Assembly: GCA_902522915.1 (NCBI GenBank)
Contig: CABYXQ010000009.1
Coordinates: 1-34,614, forward strand
Direction of reading: 5' to 3'
Source of the DNA: an uncultured Pelagibacteraceae bacterium
GTDB taxonomy: Bacteria; Pseudomonadota; Alphaproteobacteria; Pelagibacterales; Pelagibacteraceae
DNA: 34,614 bases
Shown here: one piece after another, positions 19,874 to 29,045 of the stretch
Layout: the number at the start of each line of letters is the position of its first letter
Numbering within the stretch: the first letter of the stretch is position 1
Translations under genes and position numbers: made by a program
The notes under the pieces: generated by a model
The model's database searches: none
The model's input: only the letters and a program-made list of their open reading frames with translations
What the model was told of the DNA's origin: nothing

Positions 19874-20282
19874 TGTCGTCCTCTATATCCTCAAACTCTC
19901 CATCAATAAAATTATTTTTTTTCTCTTTTTTATAATTAAATTTTTTTGTAAAAATGCTTAAAATAAATTTTCGACTTATTGGAAAGATTATTAAAAAACC
20001 AAGAACATCAGTTACAAAACCAGGTATAATCAACAATAAAGCTGCAAATGCAATTGCTGCACCCGATATTATTTCATATGCAGGTGTTTCATTTTTACTT
20101 AGTTGCATAAACCCTGATTTAAGGGTATTTAAACCCTCATATTTAGCATAGTAAATCCCAACAAAAGCTGTGATAAAAATTAATATTATTGTACTAATCG
20201 CACCAATTTGTGATCCAATTTTAATTAAAAGATAAATCTCAATTGCTGGTATTAAAATTATAGATAATAATAGCGTGCTCAT
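19857..20282 (-). CDS. fxsA: FxsA family membrane protein
   Basis: 141 aa with IPAIEIYLLIKIGSQIGAISTIILIFITAFVGIYYAKYEG and LLIIPGFVTDVLGF. Confidence 0.88.
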   Translation of the reverse strand: MSTLLLSIILIPAIEIYLLIKIGSQIGAISTIILIFITAFVGIYYAKYEGLNTLKSGFMQLSKNETPAYEIISGAAIAFAALLLIIPGFVTDVLGFLIIFPISRKFILSIFTKKFNYKKEKKNNFIDGEFEDIEDDNDKKI

Positions 20283-20340
20283 TTGTCCATAATCTAAATT
20301 GCTAGTTGAAATTAATCAACTTAGTAATTACTATATATAT

Positions 20341-20937
20341 ATGAGTTACAGTTTTGAATATATCGATATAATTCTTTTAGCAATGATTGCTGGGTTCATT
20401 TTTTTAAGACTAAGAGGAATTCTAGGTAAAAGATCAGGTTTTGAGGGAAAAGTATCACCTTCATTTGATAAGATTATCAAAGATATTAAAGTTAACCAAA
20501 CTACAAATGTAAATGATAAGTTTGATGATAATGCAAAGAAAGAATTTTTAAATGGCGCAAAAATTGCTTATGAAACTATAATTACAGATTTTAGCGATAA
20601 CGATAACAAGTTAACTACCAGCAAACCACTTTTAAATAATCAAATATTTAATCAGTTTAATGATGCATTAAAAGAAAGAAATGAAAGGGGACATTTTGCT
20701 GAAATAACATTTATTGGTATTAATTCTGCATCTATAAAGGAACATAAGAAAATTGGAAATATTTTAAACGTCACTGTAGATTTCATTGCAGAGGTTATTA
20801 CCTGCATTAAAGATAAAGATAAAAAAATAGTTTCTGGATCACCAGAAAAAATTAAAAAAATTTATGATACTTGGGTTTTTTCAAGAGACACAACATCCAA
20901 TAATCCCAATTGGCAACTTGTAAATATACTAACTTAA
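20341..20937 (+). CDS. Tim44-like domain membrane-anchored protein
   Basis: I prefer the ATG at 20341 (MSYSFEYIDIILLAMIAGFIFLRLRGILGKR) over the TTG at 20299 in the ORF track. One TM helix, then a Tim44-like domain, in the standard alphaproteobacterial secB/fxsA/Tim44/smr context. Confidence 0.85.
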   Translation: MSYSFEYIDIILLAMIAGFIFLRLRGILGKRSGFEGKVSPSFDKIIKDIKVNQTTNVNDKFDDNAKKEFLNGAKIAYETIITDFSDNDNKLTTSKPLLNNQIFNQFNDALKERNERGHFAEITFIGINSASIKEHKKIGNILNVTVDFIAEVITCIKDKDKKIVSGSPEKIKKIYDTWVFSRDTTSNNPNWQLVNILT

Positions 20938-21351
20938 TTGAACGATAAGATTTCAGATAAAGATAAAAAAGATTGGGAAAATTTTTTATTAAGTAAAGAA
21001 AAACTTCCAAATAAAGATTATAATTTTTATAAAGAAAAAAAACAAAAAATAAGATCGCTAGATCTTCATGGTTATTCACTTCAAGAAGCAAATTTGAAAA
21101 TTGAGAATTTTATTCAACAAAGTTATCTAGATAAAGTAAACAAGATAATTGTCGTTACGGGCAAAGGTTTACATTCACAAAATGAAAATGATCCTTATGC
21201 TTCTAAAGACTTAAGTATATTAAAGTATTCTGTGCCATATTTTATTAAAAATAATAATGAATTAATGAAAATAATCAATGAGATAGATAACGCAACGATT
21301 GAAGATGGAGGCAGTGGAGCGTTTTATATATACTTAAAAAAAAAATTTTAA
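20938..21351 (+). CDS. Smr-domain protein
   Basis: 137 aa with a TTG start. LDLHGYSLQEAN, VVTGKGLH and GGSGAFYIYLKK are Smr motifs. Confidence 0.87.
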   Translation: MNDKISDKDKKDWENFLLSKEKLPNKDYNFYKEKKQKIRSLDLHGYSLQEANLKIENFIQQSYLDKVNKIIVVTGKGLHSQNENDPYASKDLSILKYSVPYFIKNNNELMKIINEIDNATIEDGGSGAFYIYLKKKF

Positions 21352-21374
21352 TATTATTCCAATAACGAATTTTT

Positions 21375-22229
21375 ATGTTTATTTGGTTAGCGTCATATCC
21401 CAAAAGTGGAAATACTTTAGTTAGGGCATTATTGACATCATATTTTTTTTCTAAAGATGGTATTTTTAATTTTGAAATAATTAAAAATATTAAACAATTT
21501 CCAAATGTAGGTGTATTTGAAAATCTAGGAATTGATATAGGTAATGAAAAAGAAGTTATTAAAAATTATATAAAAGCTCAGGAAAGTATAAATGAAAAAA
21601 ATTCAGTTCAATTTTTAAAAACTCATAGTTATCTTTTTAATATAGAAAATAATCCATTTACAAACCTCAATAATACTTTGGGGACCATTTATATAGTGAG
21701 AGACCCTAGAAATGTTGTGACTTCTTATGCTCATCATAGCAACATGTCAATTGAAGAAAGTGCATTAAGAATGACAAACTCAGTGCACTATGGAGGTGAT
21801 ATAAAAAGTGAAAATGTTGCAGATAGAGCTAAAGTTTATTTGGGTTCGTGGAGCAGTAATTTTAATAGCTGGAAATCATTTAAGTCTGTTGGAAAATATT
21901 TATTAATTAAATATGAGGACTTAATTGACAATAAAGAGGAAACATTAATAAAGATTTTAAAGTATGTACATAAGTTAAAAAAAGTTAATTTTGTTCCCGA
22001 TAATAAGAAGATAAAAAATATACTAGAAAGCACAACTTTTGAAAAAATGAAATCAAAAGAAGAAATGGAGGGTTTTTCTGAAAGTAAAACAATTCTTAAG
22101 ACTGGTGAAAAAATCCCTTTTTTTAATTTGGGTCCAAAAAATAAATGGCAGAATATTTTGGAACCAAAAATTATAAAAAAAATTGAAAATTCTTTTAATG
22201 TTGAGATGAAAGAATTGGGATATCTTTAA
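21375..22229 (+). CDS. Sulfotransferase-domain protein (PAPS-dependent)
   Basis: 284 aa with 5'-PSB-like SYPKSGNTLVRALL, 3'-PB-like YIVRDPRNVVTSYAHH and C-terminal LGPKNKWQNIL (GxWKN-like). Confidence 0.9.
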   Translation: MFIWLASYPKSGNTLVRALLTSYFFSKDGIFNFEIIKNIKQFPNVGVFENLGIDIGNEKEVIKNYIKAQESINEKNSVQFLKTHSYLFNIENNPFTNLNNTLGTIYIVRDPRNVVTSYAHHSNMSIEESALRMTNSVHYGGDIKSENVADRAKVYLGSWSSNFNSWKSFKSVGKYLLIKYEDLIDNKEETLIKILKYVHKLKKVNFVPDNKKIKNILESTTFEKMKSKEEMEGFSESKTILKTGEKIPFFNLGPKNKWQNILEPKIIKKIENSFNVEMKELGYL

Positions 22230-22234
22230 ATTAA

Positions 22235-23608
22235 TTAAAGTATAAATTTTGATAAATCAGTATCTTTAACTAAATTATCTAGATTTTTATCAATATACTC
22301 TTTATTTATTATAATTTTTTCACCAGATCTATCAGTTGCTGTAAAGCTTATTTCATCTAAAATTTTTTCTATTATCGTATGTAGTCTTCTTGCGCCTATA
22401 TTTTCAACTGTTGTATTTACTTCTGATGCTATGTTTGCAATTGTGTCAATTCCATCTTCAGAAAATTCAAGATCAACATTTTCAGTTTTGAGTAATGCAA
22501 CGTATTGTTTTATTAAGCTAAAGTCAGGTTCTCTTAAAATTTTTTTAAAATCTTCACTTGTAAGTGCTTCAAGTTCGACCCTAATTGGTAATCTTCCTTG
22601 AAGCTCAGGAAGTAAATCAGATGGTTTTGCAAGCTGGAATGCTCCTGATGCAATAAATAATATATGATCTGTTTTAATTGGACCATGTTTTGTATTTACT
22701 GTAGTGCCTTCAATCAAAGGTAATAAATCTCTTTGCACTCCTTCACGAGAAACATCACCACCAACTCTATCAGTTCTTGCAGAAATTTTATCGATTTCAT
22801 CTAAAAAAACTATTCCGTTATTTTCAGTTGATATTTTTGCAGCTTTAATAATTTTATCTTGTTCAATTAGCTTATCTGACTCGTCATTAATTAAAATTTC
22901 ATGAGACTCTTTCACAGTCATTTTCTTTTTTTTCTCTTTATTTCCCATTGATTTACCGATCATTTCACCGATATTAATCATACCAACGTTTGCTCCAGGC
23001 ATACCAGGAATCTCAAATGAAGTATTTCCTGCACCAACATCACTAACAGCAATTTCTATTTCGTTATCGTCTAAATCACCATTTCTAAGTCTTTTTCTAA
23101 AACTTTCTCTTGTTGCAAGGCTTGCTTTTTTTCCCACTAAAGCATCTAAAACTTTTTCTTCAGCAGCTTTTTGTGCTTGAGCTTGAACTTCTTTTCTTTT
23201 TTTTACTTTTTCCATTGAAATAGCTATTTCAATTAAATCTCTTACAATCTGCTCAACATCTCTTCCAACATATCCAACTTCAGTAAATCTAGTAGCTTCA
23301 ACTTTAACAAATGGTGCTTCTGCAAGTTTTGATAGTCTTCTAGAAATCTCAGTTTTTCCAACTCCAGTTGGTCCAATCATTAAAATATTTTTAGGTAAAA
23401 CTTCATTTTTCATTTCACCCTGAAGCGCTTGTCTTCTCCACCTATTTCTTAATGCAACAGCAACTGCTTTTTTTGCTTTATTTTGTCCAATAACAAATCT
23501 ATCTAATTCAGAAACAATTTCTCTCGGAGACAATGAACTGACAAGCGAATTATCTTCTTTAGTGTTTTTCTCTTTAGGCACCAAAGGTGTTACGTTAGAA
23601 TTTTCCAT
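22235..23608 (-). CDS. hslU: ATP-dependent protease ATPase subunit HslU
   Basis: 457 aa with [52 protein letters not shown] and [12 protein letters not shown]. Confidence 0.98.
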   Translation of the reverse strand: MENSNVTPLVPKEKNTKEDNSLVSSLSPREIVSELDRFVIGQNKAKKAVAVALRNRWRRQALQGEMKNEVLPKNILMIGPTGVGKTEISRRLSKLAEAPFVKVEATRFTEVGYVGRDVEQIVRDLIEIAISMEKVKKRKEVQAQAQKAAEEKVLDALVGKKASLATRESFRKRLRNGDLDDNEIEIAVSDVGAGNTSFEIPGMPGANVGMINIGEMIGKSMGNKEKKKKMTVKESHEILINDESDKLIEQDKIIKAAKISTENNGIVFLDEIDKISARTDRVGGDVSREGVQRDLLPLIEGTTVNTKHGPIKTDHILFIASGAFQLAKPSDLLPELQGRLPIRVELEALTSEDFKKILREPDFSLIKQYVALLKTENVDLEFSEDGIDTIANIASEVNTTVENIGARRLHTIIEKILDEISFTATDRSGEKIIINKEYIDKNLDNLVKDTDLSKFIL

Positions 23609-24123
23609 TATATTTTAAAAACTTTAACATTATCATTTGTGAATACACAAATTTCAGACGCAACCTTAATTGCTTTTTTGGCAATTTCTTCTGCAGTCAT
23701 TTCAGTATCCATTAAAACTTTACCAGCAGCCAAAGCATAGTTTCCACCAGAACCTATTCCAATAATATCTCCTTCAGGTTCCAAAACATCACCTGTTCCA
23801 GAAATAATATAACTATTATCTTTATCGCCAATAGCCATAAGTGCCTCTAATCTTCTTAAATATTTGTCTGTTCGCCAGTCTTTTGCCAATTCAACAGCAG
23901 CTCTCGACAAATTACCTGCGTGTTTTTCAATCTTTGCTTCTAGTCTTTCAAATAGAGTTAAAGCATCCGCAGTTGATCCTGCAAATCCTGCCACCACATC
24001 TCTTTTTTCAATTTTTCTGACTTTTGACGCAGTGCTTTTAACAACTGTATTTCCCATACTAACTTGTCCATCACCCGCAACTACCACTTCATTATTTTTT
24101 CTAACTAGTACAATTGTTGTCAT
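23608..24123 (-). CDS. hslV: ATP-dependent protease peptidase subunit HslV
   Basis: 171 aa with [28 protein letters not shown] and [15 protein letters not shown]. The processed N-terminal Thr follows Met. Confidence 0.97.
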   Translation of the reverse strand: MTTIVLVRKNNEVVVAGDGQVSMGNTVVKSTASKVRKIEKRDVVAGFAGSTADALTLFERLEAKIEKHAGNLSRAAVELAKDWRTDKYLRRLEALMAIGDKDNSYIISGTGDVLEPEGDIIGIGSGGNYALAAGKVLMDTEMTAEEIAKKAIKVASEICVFTNDNVKVFKI

Positions 24124-24172
24124 ACATAATAAATGGTAACTATTTTTGATACTTCAAGTGTTCAGACTGATA

Positions 24173-24201
24173 TTGATATAGTAGAATTATGTATGTATAC
24201 C
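24173..24201 (+). promoter_or_regulatory. Candidate sigma-70-type promoter for the his operon
   Basis: TTGATA - 17 bp - TATACC, about 10 nt upstream of hisB ATG (24212), implying a very short or leaderless mRNA. Motif match by eye only. Confidence 0.3.
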
Positions 24202-24211
24202 ATTATAATAT

Positions 24212-24802
24212 ATGGCTAGAAAAGGAAAAGTATCTCGAAAAACAAAAGAAACTAGCATCAATGTTGAAGTAAATATTGATGGTAAAGGTAAGTACCAAAT
24301 TGACACTGGTATAGGTTTCTTAGACCACATGCTTGAACAATTGTCAAAGCATTCACTAATTGATTTAAAAGTAAAAGCTAAAGGAGATACTCATATTGAT
24401 CTTCACCACACAACAGAAGATACAGGTATAGCTATTGGAGAAGCAGTAAAAAAAGCTGCTAAAAAATTCGTAGGAATAAAAAGATATGCTCACACAGTTA
24501 TTCCAATGGATGAAACTTTAACGAGGGTAGCTATTGATGTTTCAAATAGACCTTATTTAATTTGGAAAGTAAAATTGAAAGTTGAGAAACTTGGAGAAAT
24601 GGATACGGAATTATTTAAAGAATGGTTCCAAGCATTTTCTCAATCCGCAGGCATTACAATGCATGTTGAAAATATTTACGGAGATAATAGCCACCATATT
24701 ATTGAGTCTTGTTATAAGGCATTAGCAAGATCATTAAGAGATGCATTAGAGATGGATCCAAGAAATAAAAAGAGTATTCCATCTACTAAAGGCTCATTAT
24801 AA
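24212..24802 (+). CDS. hisB: Imidazoleglycerol-phosphate dehydratase
   Basis: 196 aa with [35 protein letters not shown] and [20 protein letters not shown]. Confidence 0.97.
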   Translation: MARKGKVSRKTKETSINVEVNIDGKGKYQIDTGIGFLDHMLEQLSKHSLIDLKVKAKGDTHIDLHHTTEDTGIAIGEAVKKAAKKFVGIKRYAHTVIPMDETLTRVAIDVSNRPYLIWKVKLKVEKLGEMDTELFKEWFQAFSQSAGITMHVENIYGDNSHHIIESCYKALARSLRDALEMDPRNKKSIPSTKGSL

Positions 24803-24807
24803 GTTTA

Positions 24808-25434
24808 ATGGAAGTCACAATTGTTGATTATAATTCGGGCAATATAAGCTCGGTAATAAACTCCTTTAAGGAAGTTGCCAAAGACAAAGTAAATATTGAG
24901 GTAACTTCAGATTTAAATAAGATTAAATCTTCAGATAAAGTTGTTTTACCGGGGCAAGGTTCGTTTAAAAGTTGTATTGAAGCTCTTAATAATATTAACG
25001 GATTAGTTGATATCTTAAACGAATTTGCAATTAGCGATCAAAAACCACTACTAGGAATTTGTGTTGGATTACAAATGTTTGCAGATATTGGATATGAAGA
25101 AACAGAAACAAGGGGTCTTGGTTGGATTTCAGGCAAAGTATCTAAAATAAATAACCAAAATGGAAAGTTTAAACTTCCACACATCGGATGGAATGAAATA
25201 AATATTATGAGAGATAGTAAATTATTTAAAGATATTAAAAATCATTCTCACATGTATTTTGTTCACAGTTATGAATTTATACCTCAAAAAAAGAATGTTA
25301 TTTTGGCAACAACAGACTATTCATCTAATATTGTTTGCGCTGTTGAGAGTGGAAATATATTTGGAACACAATTTCATCCTGAAAAAAGTGACAAATTTGG
25401 ATTGAAAATAATTGATAATTTTTTAAAGATTTAA
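24808..25434 (+). CDS. hisH: Imidazole glycerol phosphate synthase, glutamine amidotransferase subunit
   Basis: 208 aa with VDYNSGNISSV, VLPGQGSF, LLGICVGLQMF and FGTQFHPEKS. Confidence 0.96.
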   Translation: MEVTIVDYNSGNISSVINSFKEVAKDKVNIEVTSDLNKIKSSDKVVLPGQGSFKSCIEALNNINGLVDILNEFAISDQKPLLGICVGLQMFADIGYEETETRGLGWISGKVSKINNQNGKFKLPHIGWNEINIMRDSKLFKDIKNHSHMYFVHSYEFIPQKKNVILATTDYSSNIVCAVESGNIFGTQFHPEKSDKFGLKIIDNFLKI

Positions 25435-25435
25435 A

Positions 25436-26290
25436 ATGAAAAATATAGATTTATCGAACTTTATTGGAAAAAACGTAAATGTGCTTTTGGAAAAGGCAGA
25501 CGAACTTTTTAATCAAGATTTAGAAAGTAAAATTCACGCCCACAAAATTTATTCACTTTTAATTGAACAAATACCAAATATTTATGAAATTACAAATGAG
25601 CATGCTTTTAGAGGTCATCTAAGAAAAAAAATTTGGGATTGTGAAAAATTTTTTTTCTGGAATGAAAGGTATTCATCTCAGTCCGGTCAGGACAAGATTA
25701 TAAAAGAAGTTTTTTTTAATAATAAAAAAAATGGTTTTTTTATTGAAATAGGGGCATATGATGGAATTATGGGCAGTAATTGTTACTATTTTGAAAAATA
25801 TTTAAATTGGGATGGTATCGCGGTAGAGCCATCTAATATTCAATTTGAAAAATTAAAAAAAAACAGAAAATGCAAAGTACTTAATGATGCAATAAGTAAT
25901 GAAGTTAAAGAAGTTGAGTTTATGGAGGTTACAGAGGGACTTACACAAATGAGTGGAATAAATGACGACTCTTTTAAAAGAAATATTAATATTATTTCTA
26001 ATAATCAGGGAAGTAAAATGAAAGCTATAAGTATAAAAACAATTACTTTTGATCAAATAGTTTCTAAAAATACTAAAATAGATTATTTGTCAATTGATAT
26101 TGAAGGTGGAGAAATGAATTTATTAAATTCAATCAATTTTAGTGATTATGAAATAAAAGTAATTTCAGTTGAGAATAATATACCCAAAACACAAAATTTT
26201 AAAAATTTTTTTGATACTAAAAATTTTACTTATTACGATAGAGTTGGACAGGATGAAATTTTTTATAGTAGTAAATTTTTTAAATTTTAA
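25436..26290 (+). CDS. FkbM-family SAM-dependent methyltransferase
   Basis: 284 aa with GFFIEIGAYDGIMGSNCYYFEKYLNWDGIAVEPS and IDYLSIDIEGGEMNLLNSI. Inserted between hisH and hisA with gaps of 1 and 3 nt. Confidence 0.88.
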   Translation: MKNIDLSNFIGKNVNVLLEKADELFNQDLESKIHAHKIYSLLIEQIPNIYEITNEHAFRGHLRKKIWDCEKFFFWNERYSSQSGQDKIIKEVFFNNKKNGFFIEIGAYDGIMGSNCYYFEKYLNWDGIAVEPSNIQFEKLKKNRKCKVLNDAISNEVKEVEFMEVTEGLTQMSGINDDSFKRNINIISNNQGSKMKAISIKTITFDQIVSKNTKIDYLSIDIEGGEMNLLNSINFSDYEIKVISVENNIPKTQNFKNFFDTKNFTYYDRVGQDEIFYSSKFFKF

Positions 26291-26293
26291 TAA

Positions 26294-27019
26294 ATGAAAA
26301 TATTCCCAGCAATAGATATTAAAGATAAAAAATGTGTAAGATTAGTAAAAGGAAACTTTGATAATAAAACTGAATATGAAATTTCACCAGTCGATCAGGC
26401 GAGCAAATATAAAGATTATGGTTTTAAAAATTTGCATATTGTTGATTTAGACGGTGCTTTAGCTGGTGAAACAGTAAATTTAGATATTATTCAAAAAATA
26501 GTTAGTAAATTTGATCTTAATATTGAAATAGGTGGAGGAGTTAGAAACTTTGAAAGTATTCAGAAATATAATGATTCTGGTGTTGAGAAAATTATTTTAG
26601 GAAGTGCTGCTATAAAAGATAAGAATTTTTTAAAAGAAGCATGTGAAAGATTTCCAAATAAAATTGCGTTAGGTTTAGATGCAAAAGATGGATATTTGTC
26701 TGTCTCAGGTTGGAAAGAAAATTCTAATCAATTAATTTTAGATTATCTTAAAGAAGTAAATGATTACGGCGCAAGTAGACTGATCTTTACGGATATTAAT
26801 CGAGATGGAATGAAGCAAGGCCCTAATTTTGAGGAGACATCAAAGGTTGCTGATACTTCGAACTGTCCTGTAATAATATCTGGTGGAGTTTCTTCAATTG
26901 ATGATATTAAAAAGGCTAAGAAATTAAACAATAATAATATTGAAGGTATAATAGTTGGTAAAGCTATTTATGATGGTGATATTAAATTAGAAGAACTTGC
27001 AAGGGAATTAGATGCTTAA
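26294..27019 (+). CDS. hisA: Phosphoribosylformimino-5-aminoimidazole carboxamide ribotide isomerase
   Basis: 241 aa with [30 protein letters not shown] and [13 protein letters not shown]. Confidence 0.96.
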   Translation: MKIFPAIDIKDKKCVRLVKGNFDNKTEYEISPVDQASKYKDYGFKNLHIVDLDGALAGETVNLDIIQKIVSKFDLNIEIGGGVRNFESIQKYNDSGVEKIILGSAAIKDKNFLKEACERFPNKIALGLDAKDGYLSVSGWKENSNQLILDYLKEVNDYGASRLIFTDINRDGMKQGPNFEETSKVADTSNCPVIISGGVSSIDDIKKAKKLNNNNIEGIIVGKAIYDGDIKLEELARELDA

Positions 27020-27764
27020 AAATAGAATAATACCTTGTTTAGATGTTAAAAATGGTCGTGTCGTTAAAGGCATTAACTTTGTCGATTTAAAAGATGCTGG
27101 AGATCCTGTTGAGCAAGCTAAAATTTATAGTGATGGTGGAGCGGATGAAATATGTTTTTTAGATATTACTGCTTCAAATGAAAATAGAGATACTATTTAT
27201 AATGTGGTGGAGAGAGCTTCTAAGAATTGTTTTGTTCCTTTGACGGTAGGGGGTGGGGTAAGAAGTGTTGAGGATATTAATAAATTATTAAATTGTGGTG
27301 CAGATAAAGTTTCAATAAACACTGCAGCGGTTCAAAATCCAAATGTAGTTGAGGAAAGTTCTAAAAAATTTGGTTCGCAATGTATCGTTGTTGCTATTGA
27401 TGCAAAAAAAAGTGGAGAAAAATGGGAAATCTTTACTCATGGAGGGAGAAATTCAACTGGAATTAATGCTATTGAGTATGCAAAAAAAATGGAAAATTGT
27501 GGAGCAGGAGAACTTTTAGTAACTTCAATGGATAGAGATGGAACACAATCAGGATATGATATTAAATTAATGAAATTAATCTCATCAAATGTAAATATAC
27601 CGGTTATTGCATCAGGCGGTGTCGGAACATTGGACCATTTAGTTGAAGGAATAAAATCTGGTGCAAGCGCAGTTTTAGCTGCATCTATATTTCACTATGG
27701 AACATATTCCGTAAAACAAGCTAAACAATATTTGGTTTCAAAAGATATACCTGTTAGAATTTAA
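27012..27764 (+). CDS. hisF: Imidazole glycerol phosphate synthase, cyclase subunit
   Basis: 250 aa with [44 protein letters not shown] and GTQSGYD. Overlaps hisA by 8 nt. Confidence 0.97.
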   Translation: MLKNRIIPCLDVKNGRVVKGINFVDLKDAGDPVEQAKIYSDGGADEICFLDITASNENRDTIYNVVERASKNCFVPLTVGGGVRSVEDINKLLNCGADKVSINTAAVQNPNVVEESSKKFGSQCIVVAIDAKKSGEKWEIFTHGGRNSTGINAIEYAKKMENCGAGELLVTSMDRDGTQSGYDIKLMKLISSNVNIPVIASGGVGTLDHLVEGIKSGASAVLAASIFHYGTYSVKQAKQYLVSKDIPVRI

Positions 27765-27765
27765 A

Positions 27766-28038
27766 ATGTTAAAAATATTAGAGGAACTAATTTTGCTTGC
27801 GAGAGAAAGAAAAAATAATCCTGTGGAAGGTTCTTATACAAATAAACTATTAGAAGATAAAAATTTAGTAAAGGAAAAAGTTCTAGAAGAAGTGAACGAG
27901 CTAATAGAGGCTGTGGAGGAAAACTCTAATAAGATACACGAGGCTGCTGATGTTTTCTATCATCTGATTATGTATCTTGAAAGAAATGAAATAAAAATTG
28001 AGGAAATAATGGACGAATTAGCTTCTAGAAAAAAATAA
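27766..28038 (+). CDS. hisE: Phosphoribosyl-ATP pyrophosphatase
   Basis: 90 aa with SYTNKLLEDKNLVKEKVLEEVNELIEA and HEAADVFYHLIMYLE. Confidence 0.92.
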   Translation: MLKILEELILLARERKNNPVEGSYTNKLLEDKNLVKEKVLEEVNELIEAVEENSNKIHEAADVFYHLIMYLERNEIKIEEIMDELASRKK

Positions 28039-28049
28039 ACTTACAAATT

Positions 28050-28072
28050 ATACTTATAAAAACTATAAGTAT
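28050..28072. promoter_or_regulatory. Perfect 9-bp-stem inverted repeat between hisE and mcl
   Basis: ATACTTATA-AAAAC-TATAAGTAT. No T-tract follows, so it may be an operator or processing hairpin rather than a terminator. Confidence 0.45.
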
Positions 28073-28104
28073 CTTATCATAAAAATCATTATATACTTTT
28101 TTAA

Positions 28105-29043
28105 ATGAGTCATAAATTTTATAAACCAGCAAGAGCTAGACTTCAAAGAAGTGAGCTGGCAGTACCTGGTTCGTCTCCAAAAATGTTCGAAAAAGCATTA
28201 AATTCAGAAGCTGATTATATTTTTTTAGATTTGGAAGATGCAGTTTCGCCAAATGATAAAATTTCTGCTAGGGCGAATATTATAAAAGCTCTTAATGAAA
28301 TGAATTGGAGAGAAAAAGGAAAAACGATTTCAGTAAGAATAAATAGTTTAGATACTCACTATATGTATAGTGATTTGGTAGAAGTAGTTGAGCAAGCTGG
28401 TGAAAATATAGATACGATTTTAGTGCCAAAAGCTGGAACCGAAAGTGATGTTTATATGGTTGATTGTTTGTTGACTCAAATAGAAACAAACAAAAAAATA
28501 AAAAATAAGATTGGAATTGAATGTTTGATTGAAACAGCTTTGGGCATGTCAAATATAAAAGAAATTGCAAAATCAAGTGAAAGATTAGAAGCTTTGCATT
28601 TTGGCGTTGCAGATTATGCCGCAAGTTTAAAAGCAAGAACAGTTGTTATTGGGGGACTTAATCCAGACTATCCAGGTGATCAATGGCATCATGGTTTGTC
28701 AGAGTTAGTAATGACTTGTAGATCTTATGGTTTAAGAGCAATAGATGGACCGTTTGGTGATTTTAATGATCCTGATGCTTATATTGCTGCAGCTAAAAGA
28801 GGAGCAGCTATTGGTATAGAAGGTAAATGGGCGATACATCCCTCTCAAATTAAACTTGCAAATGAAGTTTTTTCTCCACCAGAGACTGAGGTCAATAAAG
28901 CCAAAAGAATTTTAGAAGAATTAGATAAGGCAGCTAAAGAGGGAAAAGGAGCTGCACAATTAGATGGCAGAATGATCGACGCAGCCTCAGCTCGTATGGC
29001 TGAAAATATTGTTAATATTGATAAATTAATACATAATAAATAA
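28105..29043 (+). CDS. mcl: L-malyl-CoA lyase / citrate lyase beta-family (CitE-like)
   Basis: 312 aa with RSELAVPGSSPKMFEKAL, ADYIFLDLEDAVSPNDK and GIECLIETALGMSNI. Immediately upstream of mtkAB. Confidence 0.85.
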   Translation: MSHKFYKPARARLQRSELAVPGSSPKMFEKALNSEADYIFLDLEDAVSPNDKISARANIIKALNEMNWREKGKTISVRINSLDTHYMYSDLVEVVEQAGENIDTILVPKAGTESDVYMVDCLLTQIETNKKIKNKIGIECLIETALGMSNIKEIAKSSERLEALHFGVADYAASLKARTVVIGGLNPDYPGDQWHHGLSELVMTCRSYGLRAIDGPFGDFNDPDAYIAAAKRGAAIGIEGKWAIHPSQIKLANEVFSPPETEVNKAKRILEELDKAAKEGKGAAQLDGRMIDAASARMAENIVNIDKLIHNK

Positions 29044-29045
29044 AC

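Noticed and set aside
20299-20340. N-terminal extension of the Tim44 ORF (TTG start, MLVEINQLSNYYIY)
   Set aside because: The ATG at 20341 gives the typical short membrane anchor. The extension is likely intergenic DNA.
22224-22240. CTTTAA-ATTAA-TTAAAG hairpin spanning the convergent sulfotransferase/hslU stops
   Set aside because: Very weak A/T stem with no T-tract. Too little to call a terminator.
22739-22754. Second parS-like site TCCTTCACGAGAAACA in hslU
   Set aside because: Only 13/16 match with the palindrome broken in both halves. It is explained by the conserved HslU peptide [11 protein letters not shown] (VSRE codons).
28292-28636. 114-aa minus-strand ORF inside mcl
   Set aside because: Leu/Phe-rich shadow ORF opposite a clear malyl-CoA lyase CDS. 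No recognisable domain.
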